NCBI RefSeq assembly: GCF_904846625.1
Contig: NZ_CAJHBL010000002.1
Span: 248,001-312,000 of the forward strand
DNA: 64,000 nucleotides
Direction: 5' to 3'
Source: Psychrobacter sp. JCM 18900
Lineage (GTDB): Bacteria > Pseudomonadota > Gammaproteobacteria > Pseudomonadales > Moraxellaceae
The notes below the pieces were generated by a model. The model saw only the letters and a list, made by a program, of their open reading frames with translations. It was not told the DNA's origin and did no database searches. Within the stretch, counting starts at the first letter, position 1. Each line of letters opens with the position of its first letter. This document shows positions 27,667 to 37,107 of the stretch, in pieces. The position numbers and the translations under genes were made by a program.

Positions 27667-28443
27667 CTAGCGCTGCCTTTCAGCGTTAGAATTGAAGCCT
27701 AAATGCTGCTCAATTTGCTCGGCCAATTCAATCAATACCGCACTGACCTCAGCCCGTTTAGACTCATACTCTCCTTGCAAAAAACTCACTGCCATACCAG
27801 CGACCGCATTGCCTGACGCATTACGGATATAAGTGCCCAAGCAGTACATCCCATCTCGCAACTGTCCATCATCGAGTGATACTCGACTATCCTGAATCAC
27901 CGCAAGCTCAGTTGCCAAATCGGTAAAATTCTTGACCCCATGCTGGGTCATAGGCGTCGGAAACGCATCTTTATACAATGATTTGATACTGTCCATCGAC
28001 AACGTGGATAGCATGGCTTTGCCTGTCGCCGAAAATACCGCAGGTACACGAACGCCTGCACGAAAGGTGAAGCCAAGCGGCGCAGGGGACTCATGACAAG
28101 CCAAAAATACCACTTCGCCCAAATCAAGTTTTGACAAGGTAACCGTGTGCTGAAGAAGTACCGGATACTGCACAATCAAATCTTTAAACAACTGCACTAC
28201 GCCTTGCTGCTGCTCATACTTGCCTGCCCAATACATCAAATATGAACCCAAATAAAAACGGCTTTCAGGGTCTTTGTAAATGACGTGTTTGGATAATAGA
28301 CTTTGCAGAATGTTGTGAGTGGAGCTACGCGGTAGCCCAAGCTCTTTTGCGATATGAGCCGCTGTCAGAGGCTGTGAGCTATCGGTAATCAAGTCCAAAA
28401 TCTGAAACGTTTTGTCTAGCGCAGGCACGGCAGTCGAGCTCAT
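27667..28443 (-). CDS. IclR-family transcriptional regulator (near gabD)
   Basis: The 258-residue IclR protein starts ALDKTFQILDLITDSSQPLT, with recognition helix LPRSSTHNILQSLLSKHVIY (about residues 35-57). Its effector domain has VPAVFSATGKAMLSTL, DDGQLRDGMYCLGTYI and AVAGMAVSF. It is a different subgroup from the regulator at 24017. The gene is divergent from the gabD-gabT pair with 232 bases between start codons, and paired palindromes next to a good promoter lie in that gap. It likely controls the pair. AGGTTACTT precedes the ATG. Confidence 0.88.
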   Translation of the reverse strand: MSSTAVPALDKTFQILDLITDSSQPLTAAHIAKELGLPRSSTHNILQSLLSKHVIYKDPESRFYLGSYLMYWAGKYEQQQGVVQLFKDLIVQYPVLLQHTVTLSKLDLGEVVFLACHESPAPLGFTFRAGVRVPAVFSATGKAMLSTLSMDSIKSLYKDAFPTPMTQHGVKNFTDLATELAVIQDSRVSLDDGQLRDGMYCLGTYIRNASGNAVAGMAVSFLQGEYESKRAEVSAVLIELAEQIEQHLGFNSNAERQR

Positions 28444-28522
28444 AAGTAACCTATAGAAATGAAGTAAAAATGAAATAAAAGAAAGAAGTACAAGATAACT
28501 TTTAAAATAATGAGATTAAGGG

Positions 28523-28591
28523 TTGCAAATAGCGTCATATCGTTCTTATAATGACGTCTCGTATATAGAATACGTGTTCAGTATATTGAAC
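28523..28591 (+). promoter_or_regulatory. gabD promoter with two adjacent palindromic operators
   Basis: TTGCAA (28523-28528) and a consensus TATAAT (28547-28552) with an 18-base spacer make a good sigma-70 promoter. Directly downstream lie CGTAT-ATAGA-ATACG (28560-28574) and GTTCA-GTATAT-TGAAC (28576-28591). Both are inverted repeats and would cover the transcription start. They are good candidates for binding by the divergent IclR regulator. Confidence 0.6.
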
Positions 28592-28675
28592 AAATAATGA
28601 ATTATCAATAATTATTTACGACTTACCAATGTATCCATTCTTATAAATACATCCTATATGACAAGGAGCGTCAAC

Positions 28676-30139
28676 ATGTCACACGCGCTGCAGTTATCAA
28701 ATCCAGATTTACTCAAACAATCTTGCTTCATTAAAGACGGCTGGCATGCTGCTAGTGATGAAGCTGTGCTCGATGTCAACAATCCTTTTAATGGTGAGCT
28801 CATTGGTACTGTACCAAGCCTCACCACAGAAGATGTCAACGAAGCCGTTGCTTACGCTCATGATGTCCAAGCAGACTGGGCAGCAAAAACCGCCAAAGAG
28901 CGTGCAGAGTTATTGCAAAAGTGGGCTGATCTAATCGATGCCAATAAAGAAGATTTGGCCATCATTATGACCGCTGAGCAAGGTAAGCCGCTGACTGAAT
29001 CACGTGGTGAAGTGGGTTATGCCAACAGCTTTATCCGTTGGTTTGCTGAAGAAGGCAAACGCGTCTATGGTGATGTGATTCCTGCTAATAGCACACAGCT
29101 ACGTCATGTCGTTCTTAAGCAGCCAGTCGGTGTTTGTGCCGCTATCACGCCTTGGAACTTCCCAGCTGCGATGATCACGCGCAAAGTTGCTCCTGCACTA
29201 GCGGCAGGCTGTACGATTATCGTCAAACCTGCTACCGAGACACCTTACTCTGCATTAGCACTGGGTGTATTGGCAGAGCAAGCGGGTATTCCTGCTGGCG
29301 TCATTCAGGTCGTCACTGGTAAGTCTTCTGTCATCGGCGACATCCTAACGGGTGATGCACGCATTCATAAGCTGTCATTCACAGGCTCTACAGAAGTAGG
29401 CCGTACGCTGATGGCACAATGCGCGCCGACTATTAAGAAGTTATCGTTAGAGTTGGGTGGCAATGCGCCATTTATCGTCTTTGATGATGCCGATCTAGAA
29501 AAAGCCGCAGCAGGCCTAATCGCTTCTAAATATCGTAATGCTGGTCAGACTTGTGTCTGCGCCAACCGAGTATACGTTCAAGACAGCATCAAAGATAAAT
29601 TCTTAGACGTATTTGTCAAAAAAGTCGCTGAGTTAAAAGTAGGTAACGGCTTAGAAGAAGGCGTAGATATCGGTCCTCTTATCAACAAAAAAGCGTTAGA
29701 TAAAGTTCAAGCCTTGCTAAAAGATGCGCTAGATAAAGGCGCAAAACTGGTCACTGGTGGTAGTGTCAATGACGCATCAGAGCTGACTTATAACCCAACG
29801 GTTATCACAGATATTAGTAGCGATATGGACATCGCTTCTGAAGAAATCTTTGGACCAATTGCAACCATCTTTACCTTCAAAGACGAAGCGGAAGTTATCC
29901 GTGCTGCTAACGATACGATTTATGGCTTGGCCGCTTACTTCTATAGTAGCGACTATGCCCGCTCATGGCGCGTTACTGAAGGGTTAGAGTACGGCATCAT
30001 CGGCCATAATACTGGTTTAATTTCTACAGAAGTTGCCCCATTTGGCGGCGTGAAGCAGTCTGGATTTGGCCGTGAAGGTTCAAAATACGGTATCGAAGAC
30101 TATATCACGACCAAATACTGGTGCTCTGATATCACCTAA
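28676..30139 (+). CDS. gabD: Succinate/glutarate-semialdehyde dehydrogenase
   Basis: The 487-residue NAD(P)-dependent aldehyde dehydrogenase closely fits GabD/DavD. Key features are TPWNFPAAMITRKVAPALAAG, FTGSTEVGR, the catalytic glutamate in LELGGNAPF and the nucleophile C293 in NAGQTCVCANR. It oxidises succinate semialdehyde in GABA breakdown and glutarate semialdehyde in 5-aminovalerate breakdown; the neighbouring glutarate genes make the second role likely too. The ATG at 28676 follows AAGGAG at seven bases; the earlier in-frame ATG at 28658 lies before this site and is rejected. gabT follows in the same direction. Confidence 0.93.
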   Translation: MSHALQLSNPDLLKQSCFIKDGWHAASDEAVLDVNNPFNGELIGTVPSLTTEDVNEAVAYAHDVQADWAAKTAKERAELLQKWADLIDANKEDLAIIMTAEQGKPLTESRGEVGYANSFIRWFAEEGKRVYGDVIPANSTQLRHVVLKQPVGVCAAITPWNFPAAMITRKVAPALAAGCTIIVKPATETPYSALALGVLAEQAGIPAGVIQVVTGKSSVIGDILTGDARIHKLSFTGSTEVGRTLMAQCAPTIKKLSLELGGNAPFIVFDDADLEKAAAGLIASKYRNAGQTCVCANRVYVQDSIKDKFLDVFVKKVAELKVGNGLEEGVDIGPLINKKALDKVQALLKDALDKGAKLVTGGSVNDASELTYNPTVITDISSDMDIASEEIFGPIATIFTFKDEAEVIRAANDTIYGLAAYFYSSDYARSWRVTEGLEYGIIGHNTGLISTEVAPFGGVKQSGFGREGSKYGIEDYITTKYWCSDIT

Positions 30140-30340
30140 TAGCCATAACCTAATGAGTTGGCTTAATGGTTAGCAAAGTAGCAATTAAAAAAGAAAAAAC
30201 TAGCACAAATTTTTAGATATCTATGGTGTTTTGGGTCAAACAAGCACCATTTGATATCTACTGAGTACAAAGATAAACATCAAATAAACCGCCAATCACT
30301 AACTGGCACTTATGTTACGAACAAAGAAAAGGACATTCCC

Positions 30341-31600
30341 ATGACTACCAATCAATCATTACTTGAGCGCCGCAAAGCTGTTTTACCAACAGGACTTGGG
30401 GTTGCCTTTCCTATCTTTGCAGAAAAAGCAAAGAACTCAGAAATCTGGGACATCGAAGGCAAGCGTTATATCGACTTTGTCGGTGGTATCTCAGTATTGA
30501 ACACGGGTCACAGCCATCCAAAAATCACCCAACGTGTCCATGAGCAGTTAGACAAATTTACGCACACTGCGGCGCAAATGATTAACTACGAATGTTACGT
30601 GGATTTGGCTGAAAAGCTATGCGAAAAAGCGCCCATCAGCGGCGACACTAAAGCATTCTTTTTGACCACTGGCGCAGAAGCGGTTGAAAACTGCATCAAG
30701 ATTGCTCGTGCTAAAACCCGTCGTCCAGGCGTGATTTCTTTTGTTGGTGGCTGGCATGGTCGTACCATGATGTGTATGAGCCTGACAGGCAAAGTATTGC
30801 CATACAAAAAGAACTTTGGCCCGATGCCAGGACCTGTGTTTCATGCATTGTTCCCTGCAGAAGAGCTGAACGTAACAGAAGCGCAAGCGCTACACAGCCT
30901 TGACATGATCTTCCAAGCAGACATTGATCCTAGTGAAGTGGCTGCAATGATTATCGAGCCAGTCCAAGGCGAGGGTGGTTTCCATCAGGTAACGCCTTCA
31001 TTTGCCAAAGCATTGCGCGAGATTTGTGATGAGCATGGCATCGTACTTATTTTTGATGAAGTACAGTGTGGTTTTGCTAGAACCGGTACCTTGTTTGCAG
31101 GTGAGCAGCTAGGTGTTGAGCCTGATTTGATGACGACTGCCAAGAGTTTGGCGGGTGGTTATCCTATCTCTGCGGTCATCGGCCGTGCTGACATTATGGA
31201 TGCGCCGCAAGTAGGCGGCTTGGGCGGTACTTATTCTGGTAACCCACTTGCTTGTGTTGCGGCGCTTGCTGTTATGGAAGTGATCGAAGAAGAGAACTTA
31301 CTTGAGCGTAGTGTTGTGATTGGTGATACCATCGCCGCGTTCTTAAAAGGCTTGAACCTAAGCAGTATCGGTCATATCCGTTATAAAGGCGCTATGCTAG
31401 CGTTTGAACTAATCGATAGCGAAGGCAAACCTGATGCAGCCGCCGCAGCCAATCTAAAAGCAAAATCATTTGAGCAAGGCTTGCTACTAGCGTCTTGTGG
31501 TATGTATGGCAATGCCATTCGTGTGATGGTGCCATTGACAGTTGAAGATGAAGTGTTACAAGAAGGCCTTGATATCATCAAAGGTATTCTAACGGCATAA
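30341..31600 (+). CDS. gabT: 4-aminobutyrate / 5-aminovalerate aminotransferase
   Basis: The 419-residue class III PLP aminotransferase moves the amino group of GABA or 5-aminovalerate to 2-oxoglutarate. PLP-site motifs are LTTGAEAVENCIKIAR, IFDEVQCGFARTG and the lysine K268 in TTAKSLAGGYPISA. The ATG at 30341 follows AAAGGAC, and family members begin like MTTNQSLLERRKAVLPTG, so the 30-codon in-frame extension upstream (from 30251) is rejected. It sits 201 bases after gabD and is followed by a terminator. It can also serve as PuuE in putrescine breakdown. Confidence 0.94.
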   Translation: MTTNQSLLERRKAVLPTGLGVAFPIFAEKAKNSEIWDIEGKRYIDFVGGISVLNTGHSHPKITQRVHEQLDKFTHTAAQMINYECYVDLAEKLCEKAPISGDTKAFFLTTGAEAVENCIKIARAKTRRPGVISFVGGWHGRTMMCMSLTGKVLPYKKNFGPMPGPVFHALFPAEELNVTEAQALHSLDMIFQADIDPSEVAAMIIEPVQGEGGFHQVTPSFAKALREICDEHGIVLIFDEVQCGFARTGTLFAGEQLGVEPDLMTTAKSLAGGYPISAVIGRADIMDAPQVGGLGGTYSGNPLACVAALAVMEVIEEENLLERSVVIGDTIAAFLKGLNLSSIGHIRYKGAMLAFELIDSEGKPDAAAAANLKAKSFEQGLLLASCGMYGNAIRVMVPLTVEDEVLQEGLDIIKGILTA

Positions 31601-31924
31601 GCAATACTGAGTGTCATTTACTTTAGCGATGGATCGCTTTTAACCAAGTACAGCTAATTCAAGTACCGATATTGGTTAAAAGATTGTACGAAAGATAACG
31701 GCAAGGTTGCCCTTATGACGCTCGCTTTGAGTAAGTTTTTTAACGGCGCCTTGCAAGTCAAGACGCCGTTTTTGTATTTGCTGTTTGAATACTATACCGA
31801 CGGCAAATACACGTTTTTCGGCGACGCGACAGACACAACAAACATGATGGGTATGATCCCATGAAACAAAAATAGTGTAACTGTAACAGGTTCACACGGA
31901 TGAAACACAGACAAGGAGTAGGTT
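31601..31924 (+). other. Intergenic region between gabT and the amino acid permease gene
   Basis: It holds an 11-base inverted repeat (CTTTTAACCAA and TTGGTTAAAAG, 31637-31682) with a 24-base loop and no T-run, then a clear terminator at 31742-31773. After that comes an AT-rich region that should carry the permease promoter. No small gene is evident. Confidence 0.5.
31742..31773 (+). terminator. Intrinsic terminator of the gabD-gabT unit
   Basis: AACGGCG pairs with CGCCGTT, an inner CTTG/CAAG extends the stem, and five T follow (two of them in the arm). It lies 141 bases past gabT. Confidence 0.8.
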
Positions 31925-33367
31925 ATGTCTGAATTAAAAAAGTCGCTAGGGGTGTTCGATATCATTGCACTGGCATTCGGTGCAATGGTCGGTTGGGGCT
32001 GGGTTGTACTGGCAGGTAGTTGGATCATCTCGGCAGGTATATGGGGCGCAATTAGCGCCTTTTTGATAGGCGGTCTAGTAGTCGTATTGATTGGTGTGAC
32101 ATATGCTGAACTTGCGGCCTCTATGCCAATCACTGGCGGTGAGCATACTTATACTCACCGAGCACTAGGGGTTAATGTTTCCTTTATTTGCTCATGGAGT
32201 ATTTTGTTCGGTTATTTCTCAGTCGTCGCGTTTGAGGCCGTGGCACTGCCCACCGTCGTCGAATACATTATTCCCAATTATAGCCAAGGGTATCTTTGGA
32301 ATGTTGCTGGCTGGGATGTTTACGCCACTTGGGTAGGCGTCGGGATGCTAGGCTCAGTGATTGTTACTTGGCTGAACATACGCGGTATGGAAGTCAGTGC
32401 GTGGTTCCAAAAAACAGCAGTCGTCGGTATCTTTCTAGTTGGTATATTACTATTCGTGGGGGCGTTACTGTTTAGTCCTGAAACTTCTAATACCGTACAA
32501 GCGCCTAACTTTATTGGTGGTATGGGTGGCATCATGACGGTGATGGTAATGGTACCGTTCTTGTTCGTTGGCTTCGATGTCATTCCCCAAGCTGCAGAAG
32601 AAATCAATCTATCTCGTCCGAACATCGGTAAGTTTTTGATCGTCTCTATTATTATCGCTGTACTGTGGTATGTAGCAGTCGCTTGGAGTGTGGGTAAGAC
32701 TTTACCGCTATTACAGGCGCAAGACTCAACATTGGCAACGGCTGATGCGATGACCAATGCTTGGAATGGTAAATGGGCTGGTACGTTACTGGTTATTGGC
32801 GGCGTGCTAGGTATTTTATCGAGCTGGAATGCGTTTCTTATCGGTGGTAGTCGTCTGCTATATGCTATGGGCAAAACGCACATGTTGCCACAGTTTTTGT
32901 GCAAACTGCATCCGAAATACAATACGCCCGTCAATGCGATTTTATTGATCGGTGGTCTCGCGACACTTGCGCCATTATTTGGTCGCAAAATGCTGGTATG
33001 GATTGTAGATGCTGGTGGGTTCGGTATCGTTATTGCTTATACTTGTGTTGCTCTGTCATTCTTAGTGCTGCGTTACCGTGAGCCTGATATGGTACGTCCG
33101 TTTAGAGTACCAGCAGGTAAATTGGTTGGTATTATCACTATTATCCTCAGTCTTGGTATGTTGGCACTATATCTACCAGGTATGCCATCAGCACTTGTCG
33201 CTATTGAGTGGTGGATTTTCCTTGGCTGGATCGTACTTGGTGGCGTATTGTACGGTTATGCCACGATGAAGAATCCTGGTAAGAGTAAAGACATTATGGA
33301 TCATGAGCTGCGTGAGCTAAAAACGGCTAACCAGCAGTGGTTAAAAGACAATCCATATAAAAAGTAG
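31925..33367 (+). CDS. APC-family amino acid permease
   Basis: The 480-residue protein has about 12 hydrophobic segments and the amino acid-polyamine-organocation layout. It opens SLGVFDIIALAFGAMVGWGW, the unwound helix-1 substrate site, then has TYAELAASMPITGGEHTY and VGFDVIPQAAEEI, typical of APC permeases. Its place between gabT and the agmatine/putrescine genes suggests import of GABA, 5-aminovalerate, a diamine or a related amino acid, but the substrate cannot be read from sequence. AAGGAG precedes the ATG. A bidirectional terminator follows. Confidence 0.9.
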   Translation: MSELKKSLGVFDIIALAFGAMVGWGWVVLAGSWIISAGIWGAISAFLIGGLVVVLIGVTYAELAASMPITGGEHTYTHRALGVNVSFICSWSILFGYFSVVAFEAVALPTVVEYIIPNYSQGYLWNVAGWDVYATWVGVGMLGSVIVTWLNIRGMEVSAWFQKTAVVGIFLVGILLFVGALLFSPETSNTVQAPNFIGGMGGIMTVMVMVPFLFVGFDVIPQAAEEINLSRPNIGKFLIVSIIIAVLWYVAVAWSVGKTLPLLQAQDSTLATADAMTNAWNGKWAGTLLVIGGVLGILSSWNAFLIGGSRLLYAMGKTHMLPQFLCKLHPKYNTPVNAILLIGGLATLAPLFGRKMLVWIVDAGGFGIVIAYTCVALSFLVLRYREPDMVRPFRVPAGKLVGIITIILSLGMLALYLPGMPSALVAIEWWIFLGWIVLGGVLYGYATMKNPGKSKDIMDHELRELKTANQQWLKDNPYKK

Positions 33368-33389
33368 ACTTACTTTAATTAGCTTTCAT

Positions 33390-33424
33390 AAAAAAGCCTA
33401 ACGTCAAACGTTAGGCTTTTTTTT
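33390..33424. terminator. Bidirectional terminator between permease and aldehyde dehydrogenase genes
   Basis: AAAAAAGCCTAACGT and ACGTTAGGCTTTTTT pair perfectly around CAA, with A- and T-runs at the two ends. It lies between converging genes and should stop transcription both ways. Confidence 0.93.
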
Positions 33425-33447
33425 CATTCAACTAAGGTTTTAATCTA

Positions 33448-34821
33448 TTAAGACTTATCACGAATCAACTTATAGTTTAAGAACTCAGTGATGCCAAGGG
33501 TGCCAAGCTCACGGCCAAAGCCTGAACGTTTAACACCGCCAAATGGCGTATTGGCCTCAGAACCAGAAGGCGCATTGATAGTGACCATGCCCACTTCTAG
33601 TTTGTCAGCAATTTCAGCAGCCAGTGCCGCATCTTGCGTTTGGATAGACGCACCCAAACCGAAAGGCACATCGTTGGCAATCTTGATAGCATGGTCGATA
33701 TCATTTGCTTTATAGACGACTGCTACAGGACCAAACAGCTCTTCACGATATACATCCATGGATTCAGTTACATCTGTCAGTACCGCAGGCTTAAACCAAG
33801 CGCCAGGCTTGTCTTTGTCCATGCCGCCTTCTACTAATACTGTCGCACCTGCTTGGATAGCACTGTCTAACTGCGCTTGCAAGTTGACCGCAGCGGCTTT
33901 TGATGACATTGGGCCAATAAACGTATCTTCTTTAAGCGGGTCGGCCAAAGTCATGTTGCTGACCGCATCGGTAAAACCTTCGACGAATTTGTCGTAGACT
34001 GATTCGATGACGATCAAACGCTTGGCTGCGTTACAGGCTTGTCCAGTATTACCAAAACGACCAGAGATAGCGCCTTGTATCGCTTGCTCGATATCGGCAT
34101 CTGCTGCAACGATAAAGGCATCTGAACCACCCAATTCTAAAACGACTTTTTTAAGTGCGCCGCCAGCTTCTTTCGCAACGGCTTGTCCAGCGCGTTCAGA
34201 ACCCGTTAGCGAGACACCTTGTACGCGTGTGTCATTGATGATGGTCGCTGATTGCTCATTAGTCGCGAAGATATTGTTATAAACACCTTCAGGTACGCCT
34301 GCATCTTTAAAGATATCGACGATCACTTCTGCGGTGTTTGGACACTGCGGTGCGTGTTTTAGAATAATTGTATTACCTGCCATAAAGTTTGGCGCGACAA
34401 AACGGGCTACTTGGTAATGTGGATAGTTCCACGGCATGATACCTAATAGCGCGCCTACAGGGTGTTTTTCTACCGATGCTGATCCTGAATCAACTTCAAT
34501 GGTACTGGTTGCCAGTAGCTGCTCAGCGTTATCTGCATAGTAGCGATAGATATCAGCCACCAGACCAATTTCGCCTTTTGCTTGGGCAACAGGTTTGCCC
34601 ATCTCATTTGCAACGATACGTGATAGCTCGTCTTGACGCTCAATATAGATATCAGCGATTTTATGCAGTAATGCACTGCGCTCATTTAATGGCACTTTAC
34701 GCCAGTCTTGATAAGCGGTATCTGCTTGCTCAATGACTTGTTGGATATCTTGTTCAGTGGCAGTAGGGTAAGTGGCTTCTACTTCACCAGTGGCTGGGTT
34801 ATTAACTTGATAATCGCTCAT
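33448..34821 (-). CDS. NAD-dependent aldehyde dehydrogenase (Sad/succinate-semialdehyde type)
   Basis: The 457-residue aldehyde dehydrogenase is shorter than the gabD product and resembles the Sad/YneI-like group. Motifs are LLGIMPWNYPHYQVARF, SLTGSERAGQAVAKEAG, the glutamate in LELGGSDAFIV and the nucleophile C263 in GNTGQACNAAKR. Members oxidise succinate semialdehyde and related omega-aldehydes. Being next to aguA, aguB, puuB and puuA, it could act on gamma-glutamyl-aminobutyraldehyde (a PuuC role) or on succinate semialdehyde. The start has AAAGGAC at a good distance. It is the last minus-strand gene of this run. Confidence 0.88.
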   Translation of the reverse strand: MSDYQVNNPATGEVEATYPTATEQDIQQVIEQADTAYQDWRKVPLNERSALLHKIADIYIERQDELSRIVANEMGKPVAQAKGEIGLVADIYRYYADNAEQLLATSTIEVDSGSASVEKHPVGALLGIMPWNYPHYQVARFVAPNFMAGNTIILKHAPQCPNTAEVIVDIFKDAGVPEGVYNNIFATNEQSATIINDTRVQGVSLTGSERAGQAVAKEAGGALKKVVLELGGSDAFIVAADADIEQAIQGAISGRFGNTGQACNAAKRLIVIESVYDKFVEGFTDAVSNMTLADPLKEDTFIGPMSSKAAAVNLQAQLDSAIQAGATVLVEGGMDKDKPGAWFKPAVLTDVTESMDVYREELFGPVAVVYKANDIDHAIKIANDVPFGLGASIQTQDAALAAEIADKLEVGMVTINAPSGSEANTPFGGVKRSGFGRELGTLGITEFLNYKLIRDKS

Positions 34822-34918
34822 ATTATGTCCTTTATTTTAAAATATTATTGGGTTCAAAATCCATTTGGGTCTATATTTTTATGCGTGTGCATTAATCAGG
34901 TGCATCTGATTAATGCTT

Positions 34919-36034
34919 TTAGTTATTGCCTTTGATCGATGGTTTTGGTTGCTGCTGCGTAATACAGTGAATATTACCGCCACCAAAAACAATCTCTCTT
35001 GTTCGTACTCCCACTACCTGATGCTGAGGAAAGACTTTTTCAAGCTGCTCGATGGCGAGTGCATCATTTATATCATCATATTGCGGTACGATGACCGCGT
35101 CATTACAAATCAAAAAATTGGCATATGAGGCGATACAAACATCACCCGTTAGGCGAGGTTTGGCATCATCAGACTGCACAATGTCATAATCATCAGGCAA
35201 GGTCACTGGCTGTTGGGTACAGCACAGCTTATGGACTGTTAGTCGTCTGCCTTTTGCATCGGTCATATTTGAGAGCTGCTCGTAGGCTTTTTGCGTTGCT
35301 TCATAAAACGGATTCTCAGGATCATCAGTGAATAAGCAAACCACTTCACCAGGTCGTGCAAAGCAAGCGATATCATCGATGTGACCTGTAGTCTCATCAG
35401 GGTCGATACCATCATCAATCCAGAGCACTTTTTGGACATTGAGATAGGCTTTTAGCTTGTCCTCGATTTGCTGCTCGCTCAGATGTGGATTGCGCCCCGG
35501 GCTTAGCAGACACATACGCGTGGTCAGAACCGTGCCTTCACCATCGACATGAAACGCGCCGCCTTCCATGACAAAGTCATCCGTTCGATAACGCGGAATA
35601 TCTAGATGCTCACATAAGCGTTCTGCGAGTTTATCATCGTCATCCCATGGCGAGTAGAGCCCATCATAGTCTCCGCCCCACGCATTGAATGTCCAATCAC
35701 AAGCGCGTAGCTCGCCTGCGTCATTGATTAAAAATGTCGGCACAGTATCACGCGCCCACGCATCGTTGCTAGGCATAGAGATAACATCGATATCATCAGG
35801 TAAGCTATCGCGGCACTGTTGATAATCCTCAGGATTAACCAGTACGCCGACTTCACAAAACTTGTTAATTGCCAATGCAACATCAGCATAAGCCTTCTTG
35901 GCAGGGATTGCTTGTTGTCGCCAGTTATCAGCACGGTATGGCCAGACCATCCATACCTTTTGTATTGGCTCAAACTCTGCTGGCATATAAAAACCATCTT
36001 GCTGCGGGGTTGAGTCTGTCAGTAATATAGACAT
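34919..36034 (-). CDS. aguA: Agmatine deiminase
   Basis: AguA hydrolyses agmatine to N-carbamoylputrescine and ammonia. The 371-residue protein matches the porphyromonas-type peptidylarginine deiminase/AguA family: FYMPAEFEPIQKVWMVWPYR at the start, NDAWARDTVP, AWGGDYDGLYSPWDDDD, GHIDDIACFARPGEV with the catalytic histidine, and the nucleophile C357 in FGGGNIHCITQQ. An AAGGTGA site precedes the ATG. aguB lies 68 bases upstream in the same orientation, so the two form an operon that feeds putrescine into the puu genes nearby. Confidence 0.96.
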   Translation of the reverse strand: MSILLTDSTPQQDGFYMPAEFEPIQKVWMVWPYRADNWRQQAIPAKKAYADVALAINKFCEVGVLVNPEDYQQCRDSLPDDIDVISMPSNDAWARDTVPTFLINDAGELRACDWTFNAWGGDYDGLYSPWDDDDKLAERLCEHLDIPRYRTDDFVMEGGAFHVDGEGTVLTTRMCLLSPGRNPHLSEQQIEDKLKAYLNVQKVLWIDDGIDPDETTGHIDDIACFARPGEVVCLFTDDPENPFYEATQKAYEQLSNMTDAKGRRLTVHKLCCTQQPVTLPDDYDIVQSDDAKPRLTGDVCIASYANFLICNDAVIVPQYDDINDALAIEQLEKVFPQHQVVGVRTREIVFGGGNIHCITQQQPKPSIKGNN

Positions 36035-36102
36035 AAAATCACCTTATCGTACACGAGCGACTATAAAAATAGTGAGAGTAAACTAAAGAGACGGAAAACA
36101 AA

Positions 36103-36972
36103 TTAACCGTGAGTGAGCAGTGTGCCATACATCGATGGACGACGGTCACGGAACACACCCCATTGCTGACGATCGATAGCCAGTTGATCTAAGTCAAAGG
36201 TGGTACTAATCACTTCGCTAGTATTTGCTGAGGCTTCTTTTATGATGTCGCCGCGGCCGTCGGTAATGAATGAGCTACCATAGAACTGCATCGTGCTGTC
36301 ATTGCCATTTTGGCTGATGGTTTCTGTGCCAATGCGATTGGCTGCAATAACTGGCATCAGGTTGGCGGCAGAATGGCCTTGCATACAGCGCTGCCAATGG
36401 CCTTTTGAGTCGATACCGAGTGTTGGCTCATCACCAATGGCAGTCGGGTAAAACAGCAACTCGGCACCCATCAATGCCATACTACGGGCGCATTCAGGGA
36501 ACCACTGATCCCAGCAGATACCGACACCAATCTTAGCGTATTTGGTTTGCCAAACCTTAAATCCTGTATCACCAGGGGTAAAGTAGAATTTTTCGGCATA
36601 AGGAATACCATCTGGTATATGCGTTTTGCGATAAGTGCCCAGTATCTCGCCATCGGCATCGATCACAGTGATGCTATTAAAGAAAGTATTGCCTGATTTT
36701 TCATAAAAGCTAATCGGTAGTACCACTTCTAACTCTTTTGCCAACTTTTTGAAGTGATTGATAGCTGCATTGTCTTCGACTGAAGTTGCCAGTTTAAAAT
36801 AATCAAAGTCATGAACTTGGCAGAAGTAGGGCGTCTCAAACAGTTCTTGAAGTAAGATAATATTGGCACCATCGTTGGCCGCTTTTTTGACCAAGTCAGT
36901 CGCGGTCGCAATGTTTTGCTGGATGTCCCAGCCGCATGTCATTTGCGTAGTCGCCACAGTAACGTTTCGCAT
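36103..36972 (-). CDS. aguB: N-carbamoylputrescine amidase
   Basis: AguB is a nitrilase-superfamily enzyme that hydrolyses N-carbamoylputrescine to putrescine, carbon dioxide and ammonia. The 289-residue protein shows the Glu-Lys-Cys triad: ILLQELFETPYF, TYRKTHIPDG and GVGICWDQWFPE (C153). The EKFYFTPGDTG and GAELLFYPTAIG segments are typical of AguB and its plant relatives. AAAGGA lies before the ATG. It is upstream of aguA and should be co-transcribed with it. Confidence 0.96.
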   Translation of the reverse strand: MRNVTVATTQMTCGWDIQQNIATATDLVKKAANDGANIILLQELFETPYFCQVHDFDYFKLATSVEDNAAINHFKKLAKELEVVLPISFYEKSGNTFFNSITVIDADGEILGTYRKTHIPDGIPYAEKFYFTPGDTGFKVWQTKYAKIGVGICWDQWFPECARSMALMGAELLFYPTAIGDEPTLGIDSKGHWQRCMQGHSAANLMPVIAANRIGTETISQNGNDSTMQFYGSSFITDGRGDIIKEASANTSEVISTTFDLDQLAIDRQQWGVFRDRRPSMYGTLLTHG

Positions 36973-37107
36973 GATCTCAATCCTTTTATTGATAGATAAG
37001 TAATACTATAGGTAAATGATGATTCGTATTTGCTAACGAACAATTTCTCATCATTCGTTAGTGTATAGCGACAATAGTTAAGTCCATATTGGTTAAGTTT
37101 TATCGGC

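Noticed and set aside
30251..30340. 30-codon N-terminal extension of GabT
   Set aside because: The ATG at 30341 has a good ribosome binding site and gives the family's usual N-terminus and lysine numbering.
31792..32133. 113-codon minus-strand frame at the permease start
   Set aside because: It is antisense to the APC permease; its Pro/Thr/Ile-rich composition is typical of a shadow frame.
32320..32988. 222-codon minus-strand frame inside the permease gene
   Set aside because: It is antisense to conserved membrane segments and lacks any recognisable domain or ribosome site.
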